Shown here: piece by piece, positions 1 through 10,051 of the stretch | How the letters are laid out: every line of letters begins with the position of its first letter | Position numbering within the stretch: the stretch's first letter is position 1 | NCBI RefSeq assembly: GCF_001528665.1 | Contig: NZ_BBYJ01000029.1 | Span: forward strand, 1 to 64,000 | Direction of reading: 5' to 3' | Length of the DNA stretch: 64,000 bases | Source of the DNA: Microtetraspora malaysiensis | GTDB lineage: Bacteria; Actinomycetota; Actinomycetes; Streptosporangiales; Streptosporangiaceae | The notes under the pieces: generated by a model | What the model was told of the DNA's origin: nothing | Database searches by the model: none | The model's input: only the letters and a program-made list of their open reading frames with translations | Translations under genes and position numbers: made by a program

Positions 1-146
1 CACTGATCCGCATATCAGGTGACAATCACCCCAGACGGGCGACTTGGAAATTTCCCTGCGGTTCGAGCGTCGGATTGATCGACCGCGATATGAATCTGTT
101 CGCTGCGTGAGGTGCGGCTCGCCGAGGCACTCACGGCCAGGTGTTA

Positions 147-641
147 TCAGCCCGTAGGGGGAACCTCGGGCTCCTTGCTCAGCAGGATGCCGCGTGGTCC
201 GAACCCGGACACGGAGTAGAAGCCGACGGCGTCCTCGTTCCGGGCGAAGATGCCGGCGTAGATGATCGAGACACCGTGGTCCACCGCGGCTCGCTCCGCT
301 GCCGCGACCAAGGCCGCCCCCACGCCGCGGCCACGATGCTCTTCCAGGACCACGGTGTGGAGGTCGGCCCCGCGACGGGGAACCAGGATCTGGTGATCGG
401 GGGGCTCTGCCAGCAGGACGACCTCTGCCATTCCCACCACCTCGCCCGCCGTCTCCGCGACCGAGATCAGCACCTTCGATCCGTCCTCTACTACCTCCTC
501 GAAGTGCCGGCGCACGGCTTCGGCGTCGGGAACCCGGTAGGTGTCGGGTGCGAGTTGCCTGTGCCGTTCCGCATTGGCGAGGCGCAGACGGACGAGAGCG
601 GGCACATCTCCGCGTTCAGCGGGCCGGACCAAGATCGACAT
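147..641 (-). CDS. GNAT family N-acetyltransferase
   Basis: A 164-residue GCN5-related acetyltransferase, expected to transfer acetyl from acetyl-CoA to an unidentified amine or protein N-terminus in the cytoplasm. The acetyl-CoA pyrophosphate loop is visible as RGRGVG (residues 103-108) after a beta strand (LHTVVLEE) and before a helix. The late motif NEDAVGFYSVSGF is also typical of the fold. Length matches a single GNAT domain. The ATG at 641 has GGAAAG a few bases upstream. No neighbour hints at the substrate; the next gene is divergent. The family call is secure and the substrate unknown. Confidence 0.85.
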   Translation of the reverse strand: MSILVRPAERGDVPALVRLRLANAERHRQLAPDTYRVPDAEAVRRHFEEVVEDGSKVLISVAETAGEVVGMAEVVLLAEPPDHQILVPRRGADLHTVVLEEHRGRGVGAALVAAAERAAVDHGVSIIYAGIFARNEDAVGFYSVSGFGPRGILLSKEPEVPPTG

Positions 642-819
642 GCGCAGAGCTTTCCACCACGCTGATCTGGTCGCAAGGCGTGCCTACCCACTCGGCTCGC
701 CGTGGTGCCGGAGCGGATCAGGGTGCGTGGACCCGTAGGCCGGCTGCGTACGGCCCCGGGGCGCCGGCCAGATGTGATTTGCGGCGAACCTTGTCGGCGG
801 GACGGTAGTCCAATGCGAT

Positions 820-1362
820 ATGAACACATTTCGCAGTGGAATCCGCAAGCACACGGTAGTCCGGCTGGGACGCCCGGCCGCGGCGGTGACGCTCGCCGCG
901 GGGCTCGCATTGACCGGCGTCATAGCGGCGAACGCGGCCAGCGCGGCCACCGCCACCGCCACGTTCGGCCCGTTCGGCTACGGAGGCGTGCAGCTCGGGA
1001 TGACTCTCAAGCAGGCCAAGGCAACCCACAAGATCGTAAAGAATTCCTACGGGAGCTATGGCTGCTCGGGCTGGGACCTCAAGGCGCACCCCCCTGGCCG
1101 CGACAGCGTGGGACTCTACATCTCCAAGAAGCTGGGCGTCGCCGCCATCTTCGCTCCAAAGGGCGTCAAGACGCCCGAGGGCATCGGGATCGGCTCCACG
1201 ATGAAGCAGGTCCGGAAGGCATATCCCCAACTCGACACCACAGGCCAATACCCCGTTGCCGCCGTCCCCGGCAACCCGAAGGCCAGGTTCTCCTTCCTGT
1301 CGAACCACGGAAAGGTCTACGAGATGAGCCTGGACTTGGTGAACCAGGACTGCACCAACTAG
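820..1362 (+). CDS. Secreted protein with two GMT/GST repeats, function unknown
   Basis: A 180-residue exported protein. The first ~43 residues form a long signal peptide (basic start, hydrophobic core, Ala-rich cleavage region near NAASA-ATA). The mature part has two similar segments, GVQLGMTLKQAKATHK (about residue 57) and GIGIGSTMKQVRKAYP (about 122), each followed by a strand-rich stretch. That layout recalls the two-fold BamE/BLIP-like arrangement seen in several actinobacterial exoproteins, but I cannot assign a function. Three cysteines are in the mature part. No clear Shine-Dalgarno site precedes the ATG, so a leaderless transcript is possible. Confidence 0.7.
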   Translation: MNTFRSGIRKHTVVRLGRPAAAVTLAAGLALTGVIAANAASAATATATFGPFGYGGVQLGMTLKQAKATHKIVKNSYGSYGCSGWDLKAHPPGRDSVGLYISKKLGVAAIFAPKGVKTPEGIGIGSTMKQVRKAYPQLDTTGQYPVAAVPGNPKARFSFLSNHGKVYEMSLDLVNQDCTN

Positions 1363-1429
1363 TGCCCCTCCCGCCAATTTTTGCCCCGTCGCGTCGCCCA
1401 GGGCGGCACCTCGCTGCGTTGACGCCCCA

Positions 1430-1467
1430 CCCGCGGAAAGTCCTCGCAGGCTCGGACTTTCCGCGGG
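1430..1467. terminator. Bidirectional hairpin between convergent genes
   Basis: A perfect inverted repeat, CCCGCGGAAAGTCC and its complement (14 bp arms, 10-nt loop), lies between the secreted protein gene and the convergent flavin monooxygenase gene. There is no U-tract, which is common for actinobacterial terminators. The placement suits termination from both sides. The remaining ~290 bases between these genes contain no other gene that I can see. Confidence 0.6.
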
Positions 1468-1657
1468 GCCCGGGATTGTCGGCCGTAGGCTCCGCTACGG
1501 CCTCCTCCTCCGCCTTGCGATGCACCACCCTGGATCACCGCTCCGTCCGGGCAAACCTTGCCGGTCACGGCACTAGGTCGGGGACGCCCGAATCCCGGAC
1601 GAGTCAGGGTCGTCCGCGTCAGCGGTTTACGTCCGGCGAGGCGGTGCCACGGCTGCG

Positions 1658-2962
1658 TCAACGGTGTACGGCCGGTGTCCTCTTGCCGATGTGCGCGGTT
1701 CGGGGGTCTTCGACCCGCTCCGGCGTGCGCACGTGCTCGGGGCGGATGCCGTACAGCATGATCCGCATGAGGAGCTGGGACATCAGGCGGCGGGCGTATT
1801 CGCCGTTCAGGATCTCGGGCAGCCGCGGCTCCTCGCCGTCGAGGACGCGGCCGACGAGCCCGTGCTGGGCCAGCAACTGGACGAACTGGGTGCCGACCGT
1901 CGGGAGCATCCGGCGCCGCTGGACCCGCTGAACCAGTCGGGGGTTCAACGTCTTGTCGAACCTCGCCGGGTCCTCCTGAGCGCGCAGGAGCGGCCCGGCC
2001 AGCAGATTGGCCGTCGCCACCGCGTCCTGAACGGCGAGGTTGATACCCACGCCGCCGATCGGCGACATGGTGTGCGCGGCGTCGCCGATCGCCAGCAGAC
2101 CGGGCCGGTCCCAGCGCCTGAGCCGGTTCAGGCCGACTTCGAGGAACGCCACCTTGCCCCAGTCGTCGATCTCGTTGACCCGCCCGCCGAGGAACGGCAG
2201 CAGCCGGGCCAGCCGGGTCCGGAGCCCCTCCAGCCCCTGCTCCTTGATCCGCTGGTACGAGCCCTTGGGGATGAGGAACGCGATCTGCCAGTATGTGCCC
2301 CGGTCGATCGCAGCCCCCATCGCCCCCTTGCCGATGTAGGCGGTGAGGCCGCCGTCGTCACTGTCCGGCCGCCGGGAGACGCGCAGCCACAGCACGTCCA
2401 TGGGCGCGCCGAGCTCGAGGGGGATCATGTCCGCGGCCCGCCGCAGGTCGGAGCGGCGCCCCTCGGCAGCCACCGTCAGCACGGCGCGCAGCTCGTGCTC
2501 CCCGCCCGCGTCCCGGTAGCGCAGCCCGCGGATCGCGCCGCCGTGTTCGATCGGCCCGAGGGTCTCGGCGTTCATCAGCAGCCGGAACGTGGGGTAGCGG
2601 CGGGCGTGCTCCACCAGCAGGGTGAGGAAGTCCCACTGCGGGATCATCGCGACGTGCCGGTGCTTCCCCGTTGACGGGAACCGCCGCACGTCGGCGTCGA
2701 TCAACGGGCCGTCGCGCGTGATCATGCGGAACGTCGTGAGGTCGCGGTGGGGGATCCGCTCCAGCTCCTCCACCAGCCCCAGCTCGTCCAGGACCTGCAG
2801 CGTCGAGGGGTGCACCGTGTCCCCGCGGAAGTCGCGCAGGAAGTCCCCGTGCTTCTCCAGCACCGTCACCTGGACGCCGGCGCGGGCCAGCAGCAGGCCC
2901 AGCATCACCCCCGCCGGGCCGCCGCCGGAGATGGCGCAGGTCGTGCTCTCGGGTTCCGGCAT
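1658..2962 (-). CDS. FAD-dependent monooxygenase (aromatic hydroxylase type)
   Basis: A 434-residue class A flavoprotein hydroxylase-like enzyme, expected to use FAD, NAD(P)H and O2 to hydroxylate an aromatic or polyketide-like substrate. The N-terminal Rossmann fingerprint ISGGGPAGVMLGLLLARAG ends in the ribose-binding glutamate of VLEKHG. The second FAD motif, LLAIGDAAHTMSPIGGVG, binds the pyrophosphate and ribityl chain, and the DG-type motif also fits the PHBH family. A longer ORF extends to 3037, but the ATG at 2962 is preferred because GGGAGGGAGC precedes it and the flavin motif then sits at the usual place. The divergent gene starts about 200 bases away. Substrate unknown. Confidence 0.85.
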   Translation of the reverse strand: MPEPESTTCAISGGGPAGVMLGLLLARAGVQVTVLEKHGDFLRDFRGDTVHPSTLQVLDELGLVEELERIPHRDLTTFRMITRDGPLIDADVRRFPSTGKHRHVAMIPQWDFLTLLVEHARRYPTFRLLMNAETLGPIEHGGAIRGLRYRDAGGEHELRAVLTVAAEGRRSDLRRAADMIPLELGAPMDVLWLRVSRRPDSDDGGLTAYIGKGAMGAAIDRGTYWQIAFLIPKGSYQRIKEQGLEGLRTRLARLLPFLGGRVNEIDDWGKVAFLEVGLNRLRRWDRPGLLAIGDAAHTMSPIGGVGINLAVQDAVATANLLAGPLLRAQEDPARFDKTLNPRLVQRVQRRRMLPTVGTQFVQLLAQHGLVGRVLDGEEPRLPEILNGEYARRLMSQLLMRIMLYGIRPEHVRTPERVEDPRTAHIGKRTPAVHR

Positions 2963-3157
2963 CGCCCGGCTCCCTCCCGCTGGTTCACATGTTTCCTGCC
3001 AGCAGTACATGACCGTTCCCGGCGCAACCCCCGGCATTCCGCTGCAAAAGCAGATATTTCCTGGTTCGACCCTTCCCTTGGAGCGGCTCGACCCGGCACG
3101 TTCCCGTACGGCGGACCTGGGGAGAATGGCGGCAACGGGGATAAGGGGGGATGCGGC

Positions 3158-4030
3158 ATGCGTGTCGCGGTACTCGGGATGGGCAGGATGGGGCGGGCGC
3201 TGGCCGAACGGCTGCTCGCGCGGGACTTCACCGTCACGGTGTGGAACCGGACGCCGGGCCGGGCCGGCGAGGTGACCGCCCGCGGCGCCACCGAGGCGGC
3301 GGACCCGGCGGAGGCCGCGCGCGGTGCCGAGGCCGTGCTGATCTCACTCGCGGACGACGCGGCGGTGCGCGAGGTCATGACCCGGCTCGCCGGGGTCGAG
3401 GGGCCGATCTTCGCCGACATGAGCACGGTCTCCCCGGACACGTCGCGGGCGCTCGGCGAGGCGGCGCCGGGAGGCAGGTTCGTCTCCGCGCCGATCATCG
3501 GAGGCCCGGCGGCCGTCGCCGAGGGGCAGGCGTTCACGCTGGTCGGGGGCGATCGCGAGCTGGTCGACGACCTGCGGCCGATCTGGGCCGAGGGGTTCGC
3601 CGCGTACCGCTACTGCGGGGCCGACCCGGGCCACGCGGTCGTCTTCAAGCTGCTGAACAACTACCTGCTCATGTCGAGCGTCGCCGTACTCGGCGAGGTG
3701 GTCGCCACCGGGCTCGCGGCCGGGGTGGACGACCTCCTGCTGCGGGACTTCCTCCTCGGATGGCCCACGGTGCCGCTTGCGGCGCACAACCGGATCGACG
3801 ATATCCTCGGCGGTGATCATCGCGGCTGGTTCACCACCAGCCTCGGCGCCAAGGACGTACGGCTCGCCGTGGAGGTGGCCCGGGCGGCCGGGGTGGACCC
3901 GCCGATCGCCCGGCTGGTCGAACGGCGCTACGAGGAGGCGGCCGAGCTGGGCTGGGCCGACGCCGACATCGGCGCCGTCGTGGAGCTGCTCCGCCCGCGT
4001 CGCCACGCCGTACGCGATGAGCATCGTTGA
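3158..4030 (+). CDS. NAD(P)-dependent beta-hydroxyacid dehydrogenase/imine reductase-like enzyme
   Basis: A 290-residue member of the 3-hydroxyisobutyrate dehydrogenase superfamily. The N-terminal Rossmann motif GMGRMG (residues 7-12) binds the dinucleotide; VWNRTPGRA follows the second strand and its Asn-Arg suggests NADP(H). The catalytic Lys of the KxxNN motif is present (FKLLNNYLL, K164), which favours a beta-hydroxyacid dehydrogenase over an imine reductase, where this Lys is usually replaced. The ATG at 3158 follows AAGGGGGG. Twenty bases separate it from the aldo/keto reductase on the same strand, so they are likely co-transcribed. Confidence 0.85.
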   Translation: MRVAVLGMGRMGRALAERLLARDFTVTVWNRTPGRAGEVTARGATEAADPAEAARGAEAVLISLADDAAVREVMTRLAGVEGPIFADMSTVSPDTSRALGEAAPGGRFVSAPIIGGPAAVAEGQAFTLVGGDRELVDDLRPIWAEGFAAYRYCGADPGHAVVFKLLNNYLLMSSVAVLGEVVATGLAAGVDDLLLRDFLLGWPTVPLAAHNRIDDILGGDHRGWFTTSLGAKDVRLAVEVARAAGVDPPIARLVERRYEEAAELGWADADIGAVVELLRPRRHAVRDEHR

Positions 4031-4050
4031 CGAAACAGGGGAGTGTTTCC

Positions 4051-4986
4051 GTGTCTGACATGTCCTATCGCCGCCTCGGCGACTCCGGCCTGGTCGTCTC
4101 GCAGGTCGGTCTGGGAGCGAACAACTTCGGCCGCCGGATCGACATCGACGCGACCCGCGCGGTGGTGGACGCCGCACTGGACGTCGGGATCACCCTCATC
4201 GACACCGCCGACATGTACGGCGAGTCCGAGGCGTACCTTGGCGAGGTCCTGAAGGGCCGGCGGGACGAGGTGGTCCTGGCCACCAAGTTCGGCGCGGACG
4301 TCCAGGGCGCGAACGGCCCCGACTGGGGTGCCCGCGCCTCCCGCCGGTACATCCGCAAGGCCGTCGAGCGGTCGCTGCGCCGCCTGCGCACCGACTGGAT
4401 CGACCTCTACCAGCTGCACTTCCCCGACCCGGCGACCCCCATGGAGGAGACCCTCGCCGCGCTGACGGAGCTGGTGCGTGAGGGCAAGGTGCGCTACATC
4501 GGCTCGTCCAACCTCGCCGCCTGGCAGGTCGCCGACGCCGACCACCTCGCCCGCGCCGCCGGACACGAGCGCTTCGTGTCGGCGCAGAACGAGTACAGCC
4601 TGCTCAACCGGCAGGTCGAGCAGGAGCTCCTCCCCGCCGCCGAGCGCTTCGGCGTCGGCGTGCTGCCCTACTTCCCGCTGGCGAACGGCCTGCTCACCGG
4701 CAAGTACCGGCGCGGCGCGACCCCTCCCGAGGGGGCCCGCCTCGCAGCCCGGCCCGACTACCTCACCGACGCCCGCTTCGAAACCGTGGAGCGGCTGGCC
4801 GGGTTCGCGGAGCGGCAGGGGGTGGGCCTGCTCGACGTCGCCATCGGCGGCCTGCTCGCCCGGCCGGCCGTGGCCTCGGTCATCGCCGGAGCCACCCGGC
4901 CGGAGCAGGTGCGGGCCAACGCCGCCGCCGGGACGTGGCGTCCGGACGCGGCGGCGCTGGCCGAGCTCGACGAGCTCGCGGCGTAG
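4051..4986 (+). CDS. Aldo/keto reductase
   Basis: A 311-residue NADPH-dependent aldo/keto reductase with a TIM-barrel fold. The catalytic tetrad is visible: Asp and Tyr in [11 protein letters not shown], Lys in VLATKFG and His in LYQLHFPDP. The C-terminal cofactor segment [17 protein letters not shown] is also typical. The ORF is open from a TTG at 4027, but the GTG at 4051 is preferred because CAGGGGAG lies just upstream and the protein then starts close to the conserved YRRLGDSGL. It is probably in an operon with the dehydrogenase-like gene 20 bases upstream. Substrate unknown. Confidence 0.9.
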   Translation: MSDMSYRRLGDSGLVVSQVGLGANNFGRRIDIDATRAVVDAALDVGITLIDTADMYGESEAYLGEVLKGRRDEVVLATKFGADVQGANGPDWGARASRRYIRKAVERSLRRLRTDWIDLYQLHFPDPATPMEETLAALTELVREGKVRYIGSSNLAAWQVADADHLARAAGHERFVSAQNEYSLLNRQVEQELLPAAERFGVGVLPYFPLANGLLTGKYRRGATPPEGARLAARPDYLTDARFETVERLAGFAERQGVGLLDVAIGGLLARPAVASVIAGATRPEQVRANAAAGTWRPDAAALAELDELAA

Positions 4987-4992
4987 GTAGCC

Positions 4993-5832
4993 TCACTCGC
5001 CCCGCATGTCGGCGAGGGCAGCCTCGAAGGCGTCCATCTGGCGTTCGATGCGGGCCGGCCCGGTGGACGGCAGCCACGCCATCACGCGCGACACCCCCGC
5101 CTTCTCGCACTGCTCCAGGACGGCGGGGTCCGCCGGGGCCGACAGCATCACGACCTTGATGAACCGGCCCGCGTCGTCCGCGCGGCCGAGCAGCTCGGGC
5201 ACCCGCTCCAGGACGCCCGGGCCGTAGTTCGGTAGCCAGGCGTCGCCGTACGCCAGGACGCGGTCGAAGACGCGCGGGCCGGTCCCGCCGACGAGGATCG
5301 GCGGGTACGGGCTCTGCGCGGGCTTCGGCCACGACCACATCGGGCCGAACGACACGAACTCACCGTGGTACTCGGCGTCGGCGCGCGTCCAGATCTGCCG
5401 CATCGCCTCGATGTGCTCCTTCATGACGGCGAAGCGGCGGGCGGGGTCGACGCCGTGGTTGCGGATCTCGGGGGCGTTCCAGCCCGCGCCGATTCCGAAC
5501 TCGAACCGGCCCCCGGTCAGCGCGTCGACGCTGGCCACCGCCTTGGCGAGCGCGATCGGCTCGTGCTGCGGGACCAGGCAGATGGCGGTGCCCACCCGCA
5601 GCCGGGTCGTGGCGGCCCCGGCGGCCGTGCACGCCACCAGCGGGTCGTACGTGTGCCAGTACTTGCGGGGCAGCGGTCCGCCGTCCGGGCCCAGCGGCGC
5701 GCCGCCGGTCACCGGGATATGGGTGTGCTCGCTGAACATCAGCGCGACGTGGCCCCGCTCCTCGACCATTCGGGCGAGTGTGGCGGGATCGACGGCGTCG
5801 TGCGTGGCGAAGTAGCCGAAACCGGAGTCCAT
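4993..5832 (-). CDS. Luciferase-like (LLM) F420-dependent oxidoreductase
   Basis: A 279-residue protein of the bacterial luciferase-like superfamily, in the actinobacterial branch usually dependent on coenzyme F420 and annotated 'LLM class F420-dependent oxidoreductase'. Recognisable segments are VALMFSEHTHIPV near the N-terminus, RLRVGTAICLVPQHEPIALAK, and GGRFEFGIGAGWN, the family's flavin/deazaflavin pocket. The start at 5832 was chosen over an upstream ATG at 5958 because MDSGFGYFATHD matches the normal first strand. It is convergent with the aldo/keto reductase (6 bases between stops) and divergent from fdhA. Substrate unknown. Confidence 0.85.
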   Translation of the reverse strand: MDSGFGYFATHDAVDPATLARMVEERGHVALMFSEHTHIPVTGGAPLGPDGGPLPRKYWHTYDPLVACTAAGAATTRLRVGTAICLVPQHEPIALAKAVASVDALTGGRFEFGIGAGWNAPEIRNHGVDPARRFAVMKEHIEAMRQIWTRADAEYHGEFVSFGPMWSWPKPAQSPYPPILVGGTGPRVFDRVLAYGDAWLPNYGPGVLERVPELLGRADDAGRFIKVVMLSAPADPAVLEQCEKAGVSRVMAWLPSTGPARIERQMDAFEAALADMRGE

Positions 5833-5963
5833 CGCCCCAGCGTAAGCCGGGGGACGCGTCCCACCCGGAGACGACACTCGCTCCCCGGCACTCGCCCCGG
5901 CACCTGGCCGCGGCTCGCGCGGGCGAGCGGTTAGATCGGGCCGAGCAGGGCAAAACACGCACC

Positions 5964-8900
5964 ATGGCAGATGGGGGATTGTTCGCCCGATGGCCGGTGA
6001 TCCGGCAGCTTCGGGGACAGGACGGCAGAGGCCAGGCCGCGCGTTCGGCGCGCACCGACGCGCTGCGTCCCCGGGTCGAGGAGGCCGACAGCGTCGCCCG
6101 CTCCGTCTGCCCCTACTGCGCGGTCGGCTGCGGCCAGCTCGTCTACGTCAAGGACGGCAAGGTCAGCCAGATCGAGGGCGACCCCGACTCGCCCATCTCG
6201 CGGGGCCGGCTGTGCCCGAAGGGATCGGCCAGCAAGCAGCTCGTCACCCACGCCGGACGCCAGACCACGGTGCTCTACCGGCGGCCGTACGGCACGGAGT
6301 GGGAGCCGCTCGACCTCGGCACCGCGATGGAGATGATCGCCGATCGGGTCACGCGGACCCGGAGGGACACCTGGCAGCAGGAGCACGAGGGCAAGGTCGT
6401 GCGCCGCACCCTGGGCATCGCCGGCCTGGGCGGGGCGACGCTCGACAACGAAGAGAACTACCTGATGAAGAAGCTCTACACCGCCCTCGGCGCGATCCAG
6501 GTGGAGAACCAGGCCCGCATTTGACACTCCTCCACCGTCCCCGGTCTGGGGGCCAGCTTCGGGCGCGGCGGCGCCACCACGTTCCAGCAGGACCTGGCCC
6601 GCGCCGACTGCATCGTCATCCAAGGGTCCAACATGGCCGAATGCCATCCCGTGGGCTTCCAGTGGGTGGTCGAGGCCAAGGCCCGCGGGGCGAAGGTGTT
6701 CCACATCGACCCGCGCTTCACACGGACCAGCGCGCTCTGCGACCGGTACCTGAACATCCGGGCGGGCAGCGACATCGTGCTGCTCGGGGCGCTGATCAAC
6801 CACGTCCTGTCGAACGAGCTGGACTTCCGCGAGTACGTGCTGGCCTACACGAACGCGCCGATGATCGTGTCCGAGGAGTACCGCGGCACCGAGGACCTCG
6901 ACGGCCTGTTCTCCGGCTTCGACCCGGAGACGCGCACGTACGACCCGGCGACCTGGTCGTACGAGGGAGTGACCGAGGAGGCGGCGGCGGGGGAGCGCTC
7001 CGAGCAGCTGGACCACGGCCGGGAGCACGCGGACATGGGCGGGCCCGACCAGTACGGCGCGGGCGGGGCGGCGGCGCATCCCAAGCCGAAGACCGACCCG
7101 ACGCTGCGCCACCCGCGCTGCGTCTACCAGATCCTGCGCCGGCACTTCGCGCGTTACACCCCGGACCTGGTCGCGGAGCTGTGCGGCATCTCCCCGGAGG
7201 ACTTCGCCGAACTCGCCGAGGCGATCACCGCCCACTCCGGCAGGGAACGCACCACCATGTGGGTGTACTCCGTCGGGTGGACCCAGCACACCGTCGGCGC
7301 GCAGTACATCAGGGCGGCGGCGATCCTGCAGCTGCTGCTCGGCAACATGGGGCGGCCGGGCGGCGGCATCCTCGCCCTGCGCGGCCACGCGAGCATCCAG
7401 GGCTCGACCGACATCCCGACGCTGTTCAACATCCTGCCGGGGTACCTGCCGATGCCGCACGCGCACCAGCACGAGACCTTCGACGACTACCTGGCGAGGG
7501 CGGGCGGCGACACCGGGTTCTGGGGCAGGAAGCGCTCATACATGGTGAGCCTGCTCAAGGCGTGGTGGGGTGACGCGGCGACCGAGGACAACGACTTCCG
7601 CTTCGACCACCTGCCGCGCCTCACCGGGGACCACAGCCACTACAGCACGGTCATGGGCCAGATCGACGGCACCGTCAAGGGCTACTTCGTGGTGGGCGAG
7701 AACCCCGCCGTCGGGTCCGCGGGCGGCCGGGCGCAGCGCCTCGGCCTGGCCAACCTCGAGTGGCTCGTGGTCCGCGACCTGACCCTGGTGGAGACGGCGA
7801 CGTTCTGGAAGGACGGCCCCGAGCTGGAGACCGGGGAGATGCGCACGGAGGACATCGGCACCGAGGTGTTCTTCGTGCCCGCGGCCAGCCACGTCGAGAA
7901 GGACGGCACCTTCACCAACACGCAGCGGCTGCTCCAGTGGCGGGAGAAGGCGCTCGATCCGCCCGGCGACTGCCGTAGCGACCTGTGGTTCTACTACCAC
8001 CTCGGCAAGCTGCTCAAGGAGCGGGCGTCCTCCGACGAGAGGGACCGGCCGCTGCGCGAGCTGACCTGGGACTACCCCGAGGAGGGCGTCCACGGGGACC
8101 CGTCGGCGTCGGCGGTGCTGCGGGAGATCGGCGGCGTCGGGCCGGACGGCGCCCTGTCGGGATACACCGAGCTCAAGCCGGACGGATCCACCCGGTGCGG
8201 CTGCTGGATCTACTGCGGGGTGTACGCCGACGAGGTCAACCAGGCGGCCCGGCGCAGGCCGGGGCGCGAACAGAGCCCCGAGGCGCCCGAATGGGGCTGG
8301 GCGTGGCCGGCCAACCGGCGCATCCTCTACAACCGGGCCTCGGCCGACCCCGACGGCCGTCCATGGAGCGAGCGCAAGGCGTACATCTACTGGGACGAGA
8401 AGAAGGGCGAGTGGACCGGGCCCGACGTGCCCGACTTCGAGAAGACCAAGCCGCCGGGCTACCGGCCGCCGGAGGGCGCCCTGGCCGAGGCGGCGCTGTC
8501 CGGGACCGACCCGTTCATCATGCAGGCGGACGGGAAGGGCTGGCTGTACGCGCCGGCGGGCCTGGTCGACGGGCCGCTCCCGGCGCACTACGAGCCGTTC
8601 GAGTCGCCGGTGCGCAATCCGCTGTACGCCCAGCAGGACAACCCGGCCCGCCGGCTCTACCCGCGGCCCGAGTCGCCGTACAACCCGGAGCGGTCGCCGC
8701 GCTTCCCGTACGTGCTGACCACGTACCGGCTGACCGAGCACCACACGGCGGGCGCCATGAGCCGGCCGCTGGCCTACCTCGCCGAGCTGCAGCCGGAGCT
8801 GTTCTGCGAGGTGTCGCCGGCGCTCGCCGCCGAGCTGGGCCTGGCGAACGGCGACTGGGCCACGATCGTGACCAGCAGGACCGCGATCGAGGCGCGTGTC

Positions 8901-9152
8901 CTCGTCACCGAGCGGGTACGGCCGCTGCGGATCCAGGGGCGGATCGTCCACCAGATCGGCCTGCCGTACCACTGGGGATGGGGAAGCGGCGGCCTGGTCA
9001 CCGGCGACATCGTGAACGACCTGATGCCGCTCGCACTCGACCCCAACGTCCACATCCAGGAGAGCAAGGCGACCACCTGCGACGTGCGGCCCGGCCGCCG
9101 GCCGCGCGGCGCGGACCTGCTCCGCCTGGTCGAGGAGTACCGGCATGGCTGA
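5964..9152 (+). CDS. Formate dehydrogenase alpha subunit, selenocysteine-containing
   Basis: The catalytic subunit of a molybdenum/tungsten bis-MGD formate dehydrogenase, oxidising formate to CO2. It is 1,062 residues long if the UGA at 6522-6524 is read as selenocysteine (Sec187). The two open frames on either side of this UGA are in phase, and the peptide across it (QARI-Sec-HSSTVPGLGASFGRGG) matches the active-site strand of FdnG-type enzymes. An N-terminal [4Fe-4S] site is formed by C49, C52, C56 and C84 (CPYCAVGC, RLCPKG). GSNMAECHPVGFQW and the C-terminal MGD-binding segment are also present. There is no twin-arginine signal, so a cytoplasm-facing enzyme is implied. Its stop overlaps the fdhB start. 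An automatic caller would split it into two genes. Confidence 0.93.
6522..6555 (+). promoter_or_regulatory. Selenocysteine UGA codon and bacterial SECIS hairpin
   Basis: A hairpin directly follows the in-frame UGA: stem CCCC/GGGG at 6539-6542 and 6548-6551, apical loop GGUCU at 6543-6547. Counting the U of UGA as 1, the loop G23 and U24 and an unpaired U17 (6538) lie exactly where E. coli fdhF has its SelB-binding nucleotides; the loop sequence GGUCU is also the same. This supports SelB-dependent decoding rather than a nonsense mutation. Confidence 0.85.
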
Positions 9153-9999
9153 GCGGATGGGTTTCTTCACCGACACGAGCATCTGCATCGGTTGCAAGGC
9201 GTGCGAGGTGGCCTGCAAGGAGTGGAACCAGCTCCCCGACGACGGGTTCGTGTTCGAGGCGACCTCCTACGACAACACCGGCGCGCTCGGAGCGAGCACC
9301 TGGCGGCACGTCGCCTTCATCGAGCAGCAGCCCGTCTGGACGGCCGACGGCACGACCGGCGACGGCGACGGCGACGGGGGCGAGAAGCCGTTCCAGATCG
9401 GGCCGGACGGCCGCTGGCTGATGTCGTCGGACGTGTGCAAGCACTGCACGAACGCCGGCTGCCTCGACGTCTGCCCGACCGGCGCGCTGTTCCGCACCGA
9501 GTTCGGCACGGTGGTCGTGCAGTCCGACATCTGCAACGGCTGCGGCTACTGCGTGCCCGCCTGCCCGTTCGGGGTGATCGCCCGCAGGGAGGACGATGGC
9601 CGCGCGTGGAAGTGCACGATGTGCTACGACCGGCTGCGCGGCGGCCTCGAACCCGCCTGCGCCAAGGCGTGCCCGACCGACTCCATCCAGTTCGGCCCGC
9701 TCGACGAGCTGCGCGAGCGCGCCGCCGCCCGCGTGGCCGAGCTGCACGCGCTCGGCCGCACCGAGGCCCGCCTGTACGGCGAGAGCCCGGACGACGGCGT
9801 CGGCGGGATGGGCGCGTTCTTCCTGCTCCTCGACGAGCCCGAGGTGTACGGCCTGCCGCCCGACCCGGTGGTGCCCACGCGGAACCTGCCCGCGATGTGG
9901 CGGTGGGCCGGGGCCGCCGCGCTCACGATGGCGGGCGCCGTCGCCCTCTCCTTCCTCGGATCCTCCGACCGGCTCCTCGGACGGGGCGGGCCGCGATGA
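9145..9999 (+). CDS. Formate dehydrogenase beta subunit, four-cluster ferredoxin type
   Basis: A 284-residue electron-transfer subunit that carries electrons from the catalytic subunit to the membrane subunit. Four [4Fe-4S] cysteine sets are visible: CIGCKACEVAC near the N-terminus, CKHCTNAGCLDVCPTGA, CNGCGYCVPACPFGV, and CTMCYDR with CAKACP. A single hydrophobic segment near the C-terminus (about residues 251-270) anchors it in the membrane, as in FdnH/FdoH. The ATG overlaps the fdhA stop by 8 bases, giving translational coupling. A polar insertion DGDGDGG lies in the first third. Confidence 0.93.
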   Translation: MAERMGFFTDTSICIGCKACEVACKEWNQLPDDGFVFEATSYDNTGALGASTWRHVAFIEQQPVWTADGTTGDGDGDGGEKPFQIGPDGRWLMSSDVCKHCTNAGCLDVCPTGALFRTEFGTVVVQSDICNGCGYCVPACPFGVIARREDDGRAWKCTMCYDRLRGGLEPACAKACPTDSIQFGPLDELRERAAARVAELHALGRTEARLYGESPDDGVGGMGAFFLLLDEPEVYGLPPDPVVPTRNLPAMWRWAGAAALTMAGAVALSFLGSSDRLLGRGGPR

Positions 10000-10051
10000 C
10001 GCGGGACCGGAGAAGAACGTTCTCGACGACGCGGACGCGGGAGAGGTGCCG

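Noticed and set aside
6522-6524. UGA as a nonsense mutation or sequencing error in fdhA
   Set aside because: The SECIS hairpin in exact register and the nearby selD and tRNA-Sec support selenocysteine decoding.
7536-9218. 560-codon antisense ORF over the formate dehydrogenase gene
   Set aside because: Shadow frame; the plus strand is unambiguously fdhA and fdhB.
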